A stretch of 35,892 nucleotides of DNA. Origin: Thermomicrobium sp. (GTDB lineage Bacteria > Chloroflexota > Chloroflexia > Thermomicrobiales > Thermomicrobiaceae). Each line of letters starts with the position of its first letter. Within the stretch, counting starts at the first letter, position 1. Position numbers and translations under genes: made by a program. This document shows positions 23,986 through 32,597 of the stretch, one piece after another. The stretch is from the NCBI GenBank assembly GCA_025060175.1, contig JANXBE010000007.1, positions 1-35,892 on the forward strand, given 5' to 3'. The notes beneath the pieces are model-generated. The model did no database searches, was not told where the DNA came from, and saw only the letters and a list, made by a program, of their open reading frames with translations.

Positions 23986-26799
23986 TCAGGCGGCTCGACG
24001 GCCTGGAACCGGGTACCGAACCGGGCGAACCGCGTTCGCGATCTCGCTCATTTCCCAGGAGTCGCCGCGTGGCCAACGACGACGGACGAGTTTGTGGAGT
24101 TCAACGACGAGGACGATCGTCGTGGCGATCAGCACGATGCGGAGCCAGATCTCGAGCGGGATCGGCTGGACTCGCAGGACGAGCTGGGTGACGGGGAGAT
24201 AGAGCGCGCCGATATGGACGACCAGCGCTGCGATGACCGCGACGAACAGCATGCGGTTGGAGAAGGGACTCAGTTGCAGGAGCGAGCGGACGCTGGATCG
24301 GGCGTTCCCTACCTGGAAGTTCTGGAAGAGAACCATGGTGGTCAATCCGACAGTCCGAGCCAAGTCCACCGATCCCGTCGTGCGGAGTGTCCAATCGAAG
24401 AGATAGAGTGTCCCTGCCGCCATCACGATGCCGCTCAACAACGTCCGCTCCCACAAGAGCGGGGAGAGGATCCCTTCGCGTCGTGAGCGAGGCCCGCGAC
24501 GCATCAGTCCTGGTTCCTTCGGCTCGAACGCCATCGCCACGTCTTGGAGACCGCAGGTGACCAAGTTGAGCCAGAGGAGTTGTGCCGGGTAGAAGGGGAG
24601 AGGCCAGCCGGCAAGGACTGCGAAGGGAAGCGCGAAGATCATCGCTGCACCAGTCGAGATCAAGAAAAACGTCGCCTTGCGGAGGTTGTCGAAGGCACCG
24701 CGTCCTTCTTCCACGGCAGCGACGATGGTGACGAAGTTGTCGTCGGTGAGCACGATGTCGGCGGCTTCCCGTGCCACGTCGGTGCCGCTCTTGCCCATAG
24801 CGACGCCGATCTCCGCTGCCCGCAGTGCCGGCGCGTCATTGACGCCGTCGCCGGTCACGGCGACGGTCTCGCCGTTCGCTTGCAGCGCACGCACGATGCG
24901 GAGTTTCTGTTCCGGCTCGACGCGGGCGAAGACGGAGATTCGTTGAACGGCCTGGCGGAGTTCCTCATCCGACAGCCGTTGCAGTTCGCGGCCGGTCAGG
25001 ACGCCAGCTTCCCGCGGGGCGATGCCGAGATGCTCGGCGACGGCGGCGGCGGTCGCTGCGTGATCACCGGTGATCATGATCACCCGGATGCCCGCTTCCT
25101 GGCACTGGGTGATGGCCTCGCGGACGCCTGGACGCGGTGGGTCCCAGAGCCCGACCAGGCCGAGGAAGGTCAGGCCATGGGGCTGCAGGAGGGCGTCGAG
25201 CCGCTCCGCCGCCTCCATGGCGATCGGTCCGGCGGCGAAACCGAGGACGCGCAGCCCGCGGCTCGCCAGTTCCTGGGCTGCGGCGAGGATGCGCTCGGAC
25301 TCTATGGGAGTCACGCCATCCGGACCGGCCCAGGTCGTGCACATTTCCAGGATGCGCTCTGGCGCCCCCTTGGCGAACAGGTACAACTCGTGGTCCACGC
25401 GGCAGAGAACGGCCGAGAAGCGTCGATCCGGTTCGAACGGGACCACAGCGGTGACCGGATAGACCTGTTCGATCTCTTCTCGAACGAGGCCGACGCGCGC
25501 TCCGGCCGCCAGGAGAGCGATGTCGGTCGGATCACCGAGGCCCTCGACCTCCTGGCCGAGTTCCGCAGTGCGAGTGAGCGTCGCCTCGTTCGCGAGGACG
25601 CCGGTGAGGAGGACGCGGGTCAGGGGTGGGAGCTCCCAGAAGGAGCGAGCGATGACCTCTTCGATCGGTCCGTGGGCGGTCTGGGACGAGGACGTTTCCC
25701 GAGGATCGAGTGGGTAACAGGAGCCTGCGGCCCACGCGGAGTGTGCCGTCATCTTGTTTTCCGTGAGGGTGCCAGTCTTGTCCGAGCCGATCACCGTGGT
25801 GCTTCCCAGGGTCTCGACAGCCGCAAGGTGTCGGACGATCGCATGACGGCGAGCCATCCGTTGCGCGCTGACGGCGAAGACGAGCGTCAACACGATCGGG
25901 AGCCCTTCCGGGACGATAGCGACGGCGGCACCGACCGCGAACTTGAACAGGAGCGTCCACGATTCTCCTCGGAGAAGCCCAAAGGCGCTGATCACCAGGA
26001 CGCCGAGCACGACGAACAAGGCGACCAGCTGTGCGAAGCGGGTCATCTGCCGTTGGAGCGGCGTTTCAGGCTGTGCCTCGCGGCGGGCTAACTCGGCGAT
26101 TTTGCCGAGCTCGGTCGCCCGTCCGGTCGCGACGACGATGCCCACCCCGCGACCGCTCGTGACGATGGTGCCGAGGTAGGCCATCGAGCGTCGATCGGCC
26201 AGTGGCGTATCAGGTGCGACCGGGTCGACCTGCTTGACGACCGGCACGGACTCGCCCGTAAACACCGATTCGTCGACCATCAACGCAGTCGTCGTCAGAA
26301 GACGGACGTCAGCGGGGACGCGGACACCGGATTCGAGCAGCACGATATCCCCGGGGACGAGGTCGCGGGCCGGAATCTGCCGCTCCTCGCCGTCGCGCAT
26401 GACGCGGGCACGTGGGCTCACGAACTGCATCAACGAGCGGATCGCCTGTTCGGCTCGAAGTTCGTGGAAGGTACCGATCGTGGCGTTGATGAGCAAGACT
26501 GCGACGATGGCAGCGGTGTCGACCCACTCGCGCAGCGCTGCCGTGATGAGTGCGGACACCACGAGCACGGAGATCAGTGGACTCCGAAACTCCCGCACGA
26601 AGACGAGCACGGGATTGGGCGGCCGTGCGCTCTCGATCTCGTTCGGTCCGTACCGCAGGAGCCGACGTGCTGCTTCCGGAGAAGCCAAGCCTCCTTGCGA
26701 CGCGCCCATGAGTTCGAGGACGTGGCGCGCTGGCAACGCGTGCCACTGGTATGCCCCTTCGGAGGGGGTCACCGAAGGGTTTCTTGTAGGATTCGGCAT
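23986..26799 (-). CDS. P-type cation-transporting ATPase, PII-like, altered cation site
   Basis: This 937-residue pump has all the P-type ATPase motifs: TGES (181-184, actuator), PEGLP (297-301, helix 4), SDKTGTLT with the phosphorylated Asp340, KGAPE (477-481, nucleotide site), TGDH (577-580) and GDGVNDAP (650-657). Ten hydrophobic segments and an N-terminal cation-ATPase domain place it near SERCA/PMR1-type pumps. The cation-site residues differ: helix 5 reads LISTGAAMIF, without the Asn and Glu of calcium pumps. Helix 6 reads NLVTCGLQDVAMAFEP, with Cys749 for the usual Asp. The ion is therefore uncertain (Na+, K+, H+ or another), and calcium is doubtful. ATG at 26799 follows GAAGGA. It lies 94 bases downstream of the UspA-CBS gene on the same strand. 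Confidence 0.88.
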   Translation of the reverse strand: MPNPTRNPSVTPSEGAYQWHALPARHVLELMGASQGGLASPEAARRLLRYGPNEIESARPPNPVLVFVREFRSPLISVLVVSALITAALREWVDTAAIVAVLLINATIGTFHELRAEQAIRSLMQFVSPRARVMRDGEERQIPARDLVPGDIVLLESGVRVPADVRLLTTTALMVDESVFTGESVPVVKQVDPVAPDTPLADRRSMAYLGTIVTSGRGVGIVVATGRATELGKIAELARREAQPETPLQRQMTRFAQLVALFVVLGVLVISAFGLLRGESWTLLFKFAVGAAVAIVPEGLPIVLTLVFAVSAQRMARRHAIVRHLAAVETLGSTTVIGSDKTGTLTENKMTAHSAWAAGSCYPLDPRETSSSQTAHGPIEEVIARSFWELPPLTRVLLTGVLANEATLTRTAELGQEVEGLGDPTDIALLAAGARVGLVREEIEQVYPVTAVVPFEPDRRFSAVLCRVDHELYLFAKGAPERILEMCTTWAGPDGVTPIESERILAAAQELASRGLRVLGFAAGPIAMEAAERLDALLQPHGLTFLGLVGLWDPPRPGVREAITQCQEAGIRVIMITGDHAATAAAVAEHLGIAPREAGVLTGRELQRLSDEELRQAVQRISVFARVEPEQKLRIVRALQANGETVAVTGDGVNDAPALRAAEIGVAMGKSGTDVAREAADIVLTDDNFVTIVAAVEEGRGAFDNLRKATFFLISTGAAMIFALPFAVLAGWPLPFYPAQLLWLNLVTCGLQDVAMAFEPKEPGLMRRGPRSRREGILSPLLWERTLLSGIVMAAGTLYLFDWTLRTTGSVDLARTVGLTTMVLFQNFQVGNARSSVRSLLQLSPFSNRMLFVAVIAALVVHIGALYLPVTQLVLRVQPIPLEIWLRIVLIATTIVLVVELHKLVRRRWPRGDSWEMSEIANAVRPVRYPVPGRRAA

Positions 26800-26893
26800 C
26801 GTCCGTCCTTCGCTCGATGAGCCTTCGACGCTGGCCTGTGTGCCGCGGTCCTGTGACGGTGGTGCGAGCGACGATCAGCGAACGTCGTTCCGA

Positions 26894-28291
26894 CTACCGG
26901 GAACTCGCACCCGATCGGTCTTCCTCGCTCCGTGCGCTGGGGCGGTGGGCTACCGCCTTGAGCACGTCATGACGCGTGACGATGCCGACGAGCTTCCCCT
27001 CTCGCAACACCGGCACGTGGCGGACGTTGGCCGCGACCATCCGCTCGGCGAGTGCGCCGAGCGTCGTGTCTTCGGTCACCGTCACCTCGGGGGTGCGGGC
27101 TACCTCACCGGCTTTCAGCCGCCGCGCCTCGGCGTAAATGCGGTCGATCGTTTCGGCATCGATCCAGCGACCGAACAGTTGGGGGGCACGCAAGGCGGAG
27201 AACGGAATGGGACGCTCGCGGGCCAAGAAATCCTCCTCGCGGATCAGGCCGAGGAGTCGCCCCTCCGCATCGACGACAGGAACAGCCCCGATCTGGTGTT
27301 CGAGCATGAGCTTGGCGACCTGCTCCAGTGTCGTGTCCGGGTCGACCGTGATCGGGTTCGCTGTCATGATGTCACGGACTCGGAGCGGACCGGATTCCAA
27401 CGATGGTTCTTCGATGGCTGCACTGACCGCTCGCGGGCGGTGCAAGAGCAGGGGAACGGTCGTCGTATGGAGCACATGCTCTGCGGTGGACCCGAGGAGG
27501 ACACGGCGGATACCGCTCGCGCCGTGCGTGCCCATCGCGATGAGGCCGGCACGCCGTCGCGACGCTTCCTCGGCGATCGCCTCAGCCACTGAGCCCTGGC
27601 CGAGACTCCACGTCGTCCGATAGCCGCGCTCCTGGAGACGCTGTGCGATGTCCGCCAGGTAGCGTTCCCATCGCGTCGGTTCCTCCCGGTCGGTCAGGAC
27701 GTGGAAGAGGTGCAATGCGGGAGGTTCGTGCCGGCCCAGGAGCGTGAGTGCTGTCTCGATCGCCTCCTCGGCCAAGGGCGAGCCGTCCAGGGGCACGAGG
27801 ATGGGGGAGAGGGAGACCGGCGCGTTCGGCGGTGGGATCGGTATGCCCGCGCGGACGACGAGCACCGGTAGGCGAGCGTGTTGGACGACGTTGAAGGTCA
27901 CGCTACCGACGAGGAGACGTGTCACTCCGAGTCGGCCGTGACTGCTCATGGCGATGGCCGCGGCGCGTTCTCCCTCAGCGAAGGCCAAGATCGCCTTCGC
28001 TGGCTCTCCGAGGACGACCTCGACGCGGGTCGAGACATCGCGCACCGTTTCCGCGAGTCGGACGATCGCCTCACGGCGCTGCTGGAGCCAGCGTCGGATC
28101 AGCTGCTCGACCTGTTCCCCCTCGGCTTCCAGGTACGACCGCAGGGATTCGGTCACCTCGACGACCGACAGCAGCACCAGCTCGACCCCGAGCTGTTGGG
28201 CCATCGCTCGGCCAAAGGGGAGTGCACAGTGCGTTACCCGCTCGGGATCGAGGTAGGTGGGCAGGACAGGAACGACGATCGGTCCACCCAT
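26894..28291 (-). CDS. Universal stress protein (two UspA domains) fused to a CBS pair
   Basis: This 465-residue cytoplasmic protein has three parts. UspA domain 1 (about 1-147) carries SSHGRLGVTRLLVGSVT. UspA domain 2 (about 161-285) carries MGTHGASGIRRVLLGSTA. Both match the ATP-binding G-x2-G-x9-G-S/T motif. Residues about 304-450 form a CBS pair: VRDIMTANPITVDPDTTLEQV and later VTVTEDTTLGALAERM, each with the VPVxxxxxxLxGIVTRxD type ending. CBS pairs sense adenosine nucleotides, so the protein combines two kinds of nucleotide sensor. It ends with a charged tail. ATG at 28291 follows GGGAGGGAGAG. It lies just upstream of the P-type ATPase and could tie pump level or activity to energy state. 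Confidence 0.88.
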   Translation of the reverse strand: MGGPIVVPVLPTYLDPERVTHCALPFGRAMAQQLGVELVLLSVVEVTESLRSYLEAEGEQVEQLIRRWLQQRREAIVRLAETVRDVSTRVEVVLGEPAKAILAFAEGERAAAIAMSSHGRLGVTRLLVGSVTFNVVQHARLPVLVVRAGIPIPPPNAPVSLSPILVPLDGSPLAEEAIETALTLLGRHEPPALHLFHVLTDREEPTRWERYLADIAQRLQERGYRTTWSLGQGSVAEAIAEEASRRRAGLIAMGTHGASGIRRVLLGSTAEHVLHTTTVPLLLHRPRAVSAAIEEPSLESGPLRVRDIMTANPITVDPDTTLEQVAKLMLEHQIGAVPVVDAEGRLLGLIREEDFLARERPIPFSALRAPQLFGRWIDAETIDRIYAEARRLKAGEVARTPEVTVTEDTTLGALAERMVAANVRHVPVLREGKLVGIVTRHDVLKAVAHRPSARSEEDRSGASSR

Positions 28292-28548
28292 CGCTTCTCT
28301 CCCTCCCCGCTCGTGACCCGGTTCCTTCTGCCCAAGCCTAACATGGGACGGCGCGACCGTCGCGGTCCGCTGACGCGACTCTGCGGTACCGGCTCGGCAT
28401 CGATGCGGTCGGCTTCATCGCGGCGGCGAGGCTCGTCCAACCGCAAGACGATCCGGCCTGGGTCGCGCGAGACGCCGCACCGGGATCTCCTCTCGCAGGC
28501 TGTGCATCGCGCGCACTCCCGACGGCGTGCGCGGACGGGGCGATCCCG

Positions 28549-29409
28549 TCAGGTCATGAGGCGATAGACCCGCTGGGCGTTGCCACCGAAGATCGCTGCC
28601 TGCTCGTCCTCGCGCAAGCCGCTCGTGAGCGAGCGATACAGCCGAACGGTCGAGCGATAGTCGGCAGCGAGCGTGGCGACCGGCCAGTCGCTCCCCCAGA
28701 GGAGCCGACCGGGGCCGAAGTGTTCGAGCGCGAAGTCGACGACAGGACGGATCGTCTCCAGGGTGGGGTGTGGGCCAGCCTCGGTGAGCAGCCCGGAGAG
28801 CTTGCACCAGACGTTGTCGAAGGGGACGAGCGCGGTCATCCGTTCACGCCAGCGGGAGAGGTCACCGCTGGCGATCGGCGGCTTGGCGAGATGATCGACG
28901 ACGAGCGTGAGCTCGGGGAACCGCTCGGCTAGCTGCGGCACGTGTGGGAGGTGGTCCACCCGGACGAGGAGATCGAGAGTCAGCCCTCGTTCAGCCACGC
29001 AGGCGATTCCTCGGAGCACGTCCGGGGTGACCAGCCAGTCCGGATCAGGGACATTTTCGGCAGTGGCCCGGACACCGCGAAACGACGGATGCGCGCAGTA
29101 GCGATCGAGGCGCTCTGCAACGTCCGCTGCCCCGAGGTCGACCCAACCGACCACCGCGACGATCCACGGGTAGCGCTCGCTGAGCGAGAACCACCATCGG
29201 TGGTCCCATTCCGAACGGGCGGCCTGGACGATAACGATCCGATCGACACCGACGGCTTGCCGTTCCGGATCGAGATCGTCCGGACCGAAGCTCCGATGCA
29301 ACGGTCGGAGCTGCTCCGCGAGTTCCGGCGTCATCCAGTAGAGGTCAGAGCGTGCGATGTCCCAGAAATGAACGTGCGTATCGATGATCGGTGTGGTGTC
29401 GATCGGCAT
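28549..29409 (-). CDS. Amidohydrolase-2 family lactonase, probably L-fuconolactonase
   Basis: This 286-residue TIM-barrel hydrolase has the metal motif IIDTHVHFWD (His12, His14) and VVDHLAKPP. It ends with LLWGSDWPV, the Asp that activates water. WxSxLxxR-like residues and the DxxxYxWMTPE opening resemble L-fucono- and L-rhamnono-1,5-lactonases. It would open the lactone formed by the aldo/keto reductase. ATG at 29409 follows GAGGAG and lies 16 bases after the reductase stop. It is the last gene of the sugar operon seen here. A gap of 257 bases without recognisable features separates it from the UspA-CBS gene. Confidence 0.82.
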   Translation of the reverse strand: MPIDTTPIIDTHVHFWDIARSDLYWMTPELAEQLRPLHRSFGPDDLDPERQAVGVDRIVIVQAARSEWDHRWWFSLSERYPWIVAVVGWVDLGAADVAERLDRYCAHPSFRGVRATAENVPDPDWLVTPDVLRGIACVAERGLTLDLLVRVDHLPHVPQLAERFPELTLVVDHLAKPPIASGDLSRWRERMTALVPFDNVWCKLSGLLTEAGPHPTLETIRPVVDFALEHFGPGRLLWGSDWPVATLAADYRSTVRLYRSLTSGLREDEQAAIFGGNAQRVYRLMT

Positions 29410-29425
29410 CTGCGGCTCCTCGTGC

Positions 29426-30403
29426 TCAGCGATCGCTGACCAGTCGACCGGTTTGCGGATCGTCCGAGAGCGGCTCGACCGTGGCGAGGTCCGCCCACAG
29501 CTCGTCGGGGATCGGCCAGGTCGCGAGTTCCAGCGTCTGCGCCACCCGTTCCGGACGGCTCATCCCGACGATGGTCGAAGCGATCCGAGGGTCTCGGAGC
29601 GAGAACTGGAGCGCTGCCGCGGCGAGCGGCACAGCGTAGCGCGCGCAGATGGACTCGAGCTGGCGGGCTCGTTCGAGCTCGTCCGGCCGAGCCTGACGGT
29701 ACGCGTAGCGGGGGAAAGTCGAGGGACCCTTGGCGAGCAGCCCGCTGCCGTAGGGGGCAGCGTTGACGACAGCGACACCGAGTTGGTGGGCACGCCGCAG
29801 CAAGGGCTCGGCTGTCCGGTTCAAGAGGGTGTAGCGGTTGTGCGTGATGACGACCTCGAAGACTTTCGTCTCGACGTACTCCAGGAGCATCTCGATGGGA
29901 CCGGCCGCGACGCCGACGTGCTCGATCACCCCCTCCTCGCGCAAGGTCAACAGCGCCTCGACTGGCCCACCGGGAGCCAGGGCGCGCTCCACGGTCAGTC
30001 CAGCGTGTTCTGGGTCGTGGAAGTAGACGAGTTGCAAGCGCTCGAGTCCGAGAAGACGCCGGCTCCGTTCGACCGAACGGCGCACCTGATCAGCGTCGAA
30101 GCGACCGGTCGCGAGATCGCGGTCGGCTTTGGTCGCCAGGACGAAGCCGGGCGGCACGCCACCGAACTCGCGCACGGCGAGGCCGATCCGGCGCTCGCTC
30201 TCGCCGTCTCCGTAGGCGGCGGCGGTGTCGAGGAACGTGATAGGGCTCCGGAACAGGGCGCGGAGGGTGGCGAGCGCCTGATCTTCCGGGACACGGTAGC
30301 CGAAGGCTTCTGGCATGTCGCCGAGCGGGGCACAGCCGGCACACACGATACTGACTTCCAGGCCGGTGCTGCCCAGCGTGCGGCGTGGAAGAGCGGCGTT
30401 CAT
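29426..30403 (-). CDS. Aldo/keto reductase, probable L-fucose (D-threo-aldose) 1-dehydrogenase
   Basis: This 325-residue NAD(P)-dependent enzyme has the catalytic set of the aldo/keto reductase barrel: Asp59 and Tyr64 in FLDTAAAYGDGESE, Lys92 in LATKADRD, and His129 in VYFHDPEH. Within the family it is closest in pattern to the bacterial D-threo-aldose/L-fucose 1-dehydrogenases, which oxidise the free sugar to its 1,5-lactone. The start, ATG at 30403, shares one base with the mutarotase stop (TGATG) and follows GGAGG, so translation is coupled. A lactonase gene follows, matching the reaction order. The exact sugar is inferred from the operon. Confidence 0.8.
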   Translation of the reverse strand: MNAALPRRTLGSTGLEVSIVCAGCAPLGDMPEAFGYRVPEDQALATLRALFRSPITFLDTAAAYGDGESERRIGLAVREFGGVPPGFVLATKADRDLATGRFDADQVRRSVERSRRLLGLERLQLVYFHDPEHAGLTVERALAPGGPVEALLTLREEGVIEHVGVAAGPIEMLLEYVETKVFEVVITHNRYTLLNRTAEPLLRRAHQLGVAVVNAAPYGSGLLAKGPSTFPRYAYRQARPDELERARQLESICARYAVPLAAAALQFSLRDPRIASTIVGMSRPERVAQTLELATWPIPDELWADLATVEPLSDDPQTGRLVSDR

Positions 30404-30780
30404 CACGGCGCCTCCGATCGGTGGTTCGGTCCGTGGCGGTGTTGGGGCCAGTCGAGATCGAAGACCAGTTCCATGGGTGCCCACCACTCGTCCGGGTTCG
30501 CCTCCGGTGCGCGTTCCTGGAGCGTCGCCATCAGGCGATTCCATTCGGCTGAGATCGGGTCCTCGTTGACGCGCGGGAAGTCGCGGACGGGATCGAAGGA
30601 ATCGTCGGCCTCGACGTACATGAAGAGACGGCGCCCGCGGAGGAAGATGCGCATCGTGTGAATGCCGACCTCGCGGAGACGCGCGCAGACCTGCGGCCAG
30701 ACAGCCCGGTGATAGCGGACATAGGCGGCGACGGCTTCGGGATCGTCGCGGAGACAGAGCGTGAGACCGAAGCACTGCAC
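30403..30780 (-). CDS. L-rhamnose/L-fucose mutarotase family protein
   Basis: This 125-residue protein is a dimeric ferredoxin-like mutarotase of the RhaM/DUF718 family, which interconverts sugar anomers. It has YVRYHRAVWPQV with the catalytic His, HTMRIFLRGRRLFMYVEADD, and EWNRLMATLQERA followed by WWAPMELVFDLD, all in the family order. The GTG at 30780 is chosen because GAGGGGAG lies eight bases upstream; its frame is open further up, but there it overlaps the SDR gene. It starts 14 bases after the SDR stop, and its own stop overlaps the aldo/keto reductase start. Confidence 0.85.
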   Translation of the reverse strand: MQCFGLTLCLRDDPEAVAAYVRYHRAVWPQVCARLREVGIHTMRIFLRGRRLFMYVEADDSFDPVRDFPRVNEDPISAEWNRLMATLQERAPEANPDEWWAPMELVFDLDWPQHRHGPNHRSEAP

Positions 30781-30794
30781 GCGTGGCACTCCCC

Positions 30795-31547
30795 TCACTG
30801 TGCCAGCCAGCCACCGTCGACGACGAGGATGCTGCCGGTGACCGCGGCGGCTTCGTCGGAGGCGAGGTAGAGCGCAGCAGCCGCCACTTCTTCCGGGCGG
30901 ACGAGCCGTCCCATCGGTTGGCGAGCTTCCAAGGCGCGACGTGCTGCGACGGGATCCGCCTCCAGCGCGACCAGGCGTTCGACCCACGGCGAATCGACCG
31001 TTCCGGGGCAGATGCAGTTGCAGCGGATCCCGTCCTTCACGTAGGCGATGGCGAGCTGTTTGGTCAGAGTCACGACTGCCCCTTTGCTGGCGCAGTAGGC
31101 GGCGCGTTTGGGAATGCCGATCAGTCCGGCGACCGAGCCGATGTTGATGATCACGCCGGAACGGCGGGCGAGCATGCTGGGCAGCGCGTACTTGCAGCAG
31201 AGGAACACGCCGCGCACGTTGACGGCGAAGACGTTCTCCCATTCGTCGAGCTCGGTCTCGTGAAGGTCCCGAGTGGTACCGATACCAGCGTTATTGACGA
31301 GGATATCGAGGCGACCGAACCGAGCGACCGTGTGCTCCAGTAGCGCGCGGACGCTCGCTTCATCCCGGACGTCCACCGGATAGGGGACGATCCGCTCTGG
31401 AGCGAACGAGGCGGTCGCCTCGGCTGCAGGCCGATCGAGGTCGGCTGCGACGACCGTCGCGCCGGCGGCGGCGAAGCGGTGGGCGATCGCCTGGCCGATC
31501 CCCGAGCCGGCGCCTGTCACGAGCGCGATGCGGTCCTGGAGCATCAT
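30795..31547 (-). CDS. SDR oxidoreductase, probable 2-keto-3-deoxy-L-fuconate dehydrogenase
   Basis: This 250-residue classical short-chain dehydrogenase has TGAGSGIG (NAD binding, about 10-17), NNAGI, the catalytic Ser in INIGSVAG and YxxxK in AAYCASKGAV. The segment NCICPGTVDSPWVERL and the C-terminal YLASDEAAAVTGSILVVDGGW match the DHRS6-like group that includes 2-keto-3-deoxy-L-fuconate dehydrogenases. In that pathway it acts after the dehydratase. Two adjacent ATGs (31547, 31544) are possible; GGGAG is eight bases before the first. It lies 14 bases downstream of the second permease gene. Confidence 0.83.
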   Translation of the reverse strand: MMLQDRIALVTGAGSGIGQAIAHRFAAAGATVVAADLDRPAAEATASFAPERIVPYPVDVRDEASVRALLEHTVARFGRLDILVNNAGIGTTRDLHETELDEWENVFAVNVRGVFLCCKYALPSMLARRSGVIINIGSVAGLIGIPKRAAYCASKGAVVTLTKQLAIAYVKDGIRCNCICPGTVDSPWVERLVALEADPVAARRALEARQPMGRLVRPEEVAAAALYLASDEAAAVTGSILVVDGGWLAQ

Positions 31548-31561
31548 CGATCGGACTCCCT

Positions 31562-32587
31562 TCAGCCTCGGACTGCGCCGAGGAGCAGACCGCGGGCGAT
31601 GTAGCGTTCGAGCACGATCGCTAGCGCGATCACCGGGCCGATCATGAGGAGGATGAGGACGGACATGTACCACCACTGCGGGCCGCGCGTCGCGTTCTGC
31701 GCTGCGACCAGCAGCGGCATGGTCTGCGCATTGGCACTACTGAGGAAGAGTGCCAAGAGATATTCGTTCCAGGCGAGGACGAAAATGAAGAGAAAAGTCG
31801 CGACGAGACCAGGGAGGGAAAGGGGAAGAACGATCCGCCAGAGGATTTGGTAACGGTTTGCGCCATCGATCGAGGCGCTCTCCTCCAGTTCGATCGGTAT
31901 GGTCCGGAAGTAATCGCGGAGCAGCCAGACCGCGATCGGCAGATTCGCTGCGACGTACGCGATGACCAGCGCGGTCCTGGTGTCGAGCATCCGCAGTTGC
32001 TGAAACAGCATATAGATCGGAATGACGATCGCGACCGGAGGCAACATCCGTTGCGAGATCATCCAGAAGGCGATATCGGCATTGCCGAGCCGAGGGCCAC
32101 CGGCCTTCCGGAGGACAACAGTGCGCAGCAGCACGAAGGTGCCCAACCCACTGGCGACGGCGAGCGGCCAGGGAACGCCGAGTTGCACGGCGGCGGCTGC
32201 CAACACAGCGAGGAGGAGGAAGACGAGCACGCTGGCCACACGCACGCGATACGTGAAGCGACTCAGGCCGTAGGTCGCGGCTGCTCCGAGCACGAGCGTC
32301 AAGACGGAACTCGTTGCACCGACCACGACCGTGTTGAGATACGGACGGAGCGTATCGTTGCCGAGATCGATCAGGATGTACCGCCAGGCGTGCAACGATG
32401 GCTGGAAGTCGACGAAGGGAAGATAGGTCGGCCCTTCGTTGACGTGTACGGGCAACTTGAAGGCCGTGATGGCTAACCAGTACAGGGGAAAGAGGACGAC
32501 GAGCGTCCACAGGCCCAAGACGAGGTAGGAGACCGTCGCCCCGAGGAGAGTCGGACCCGTGGGACTCGAGCGCCAACGCGGTGCCAT
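31562..32587 (-). CDS. Sugar ABC transporter permease, MalG type, with extra helices
   Basis: This 341-residue inner-membrane protein has the permease EAA loop EESASIDGANRYQILWRIVL (about 236-255), which couples to the ATPase. The helices expected of a MalG-like permease are present, ending with IVLERYIARGLLLGAVRG. It is longer than the usual 270-290 residues. Between helix 2 (about 84-108) and the PPVAIVIPIYML helix (about 183-194) there is an insertion at about 117-165 with two more hydrophobic segments. ATG at 32587 follows GGGAGG; a GTG six bases earlier overlaps that site. It starts 10 bases after the upstream permease stop. Confidence 0.87.
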   Translation of the reverse strand: MAPRWRSSPTGPTLLGATVSYLVLGLWTLVVLFPLYWLAITAFKLPVHVNEGPTYLPFVDFQPSLHAWRYILIDLGNDTLRPYLNTVVVGATSSVLTLVLGAAATYGLSRFTYRVRVASVLVFLLLAVLAAAAVQLGVPWPLAVASGLGTFVLLRTVVLRKAGGPRLGNADIAFWMISQRMLPPVAIVIPIYMLFQQLRMLDTRTALVIAYVAANLPIAVWLLRDYFRTIPIELEESASIDGANRYQILWRIVLPLSLPGLVATFLFIFVLAWNEYLLALFLSSANAQTMPLLVAAQNATRGPQWWYMSVLILLMIGPVIALAIVLERYIARGLLLGAVRG

Positions 32588-32597
32588 GACCACCTCC

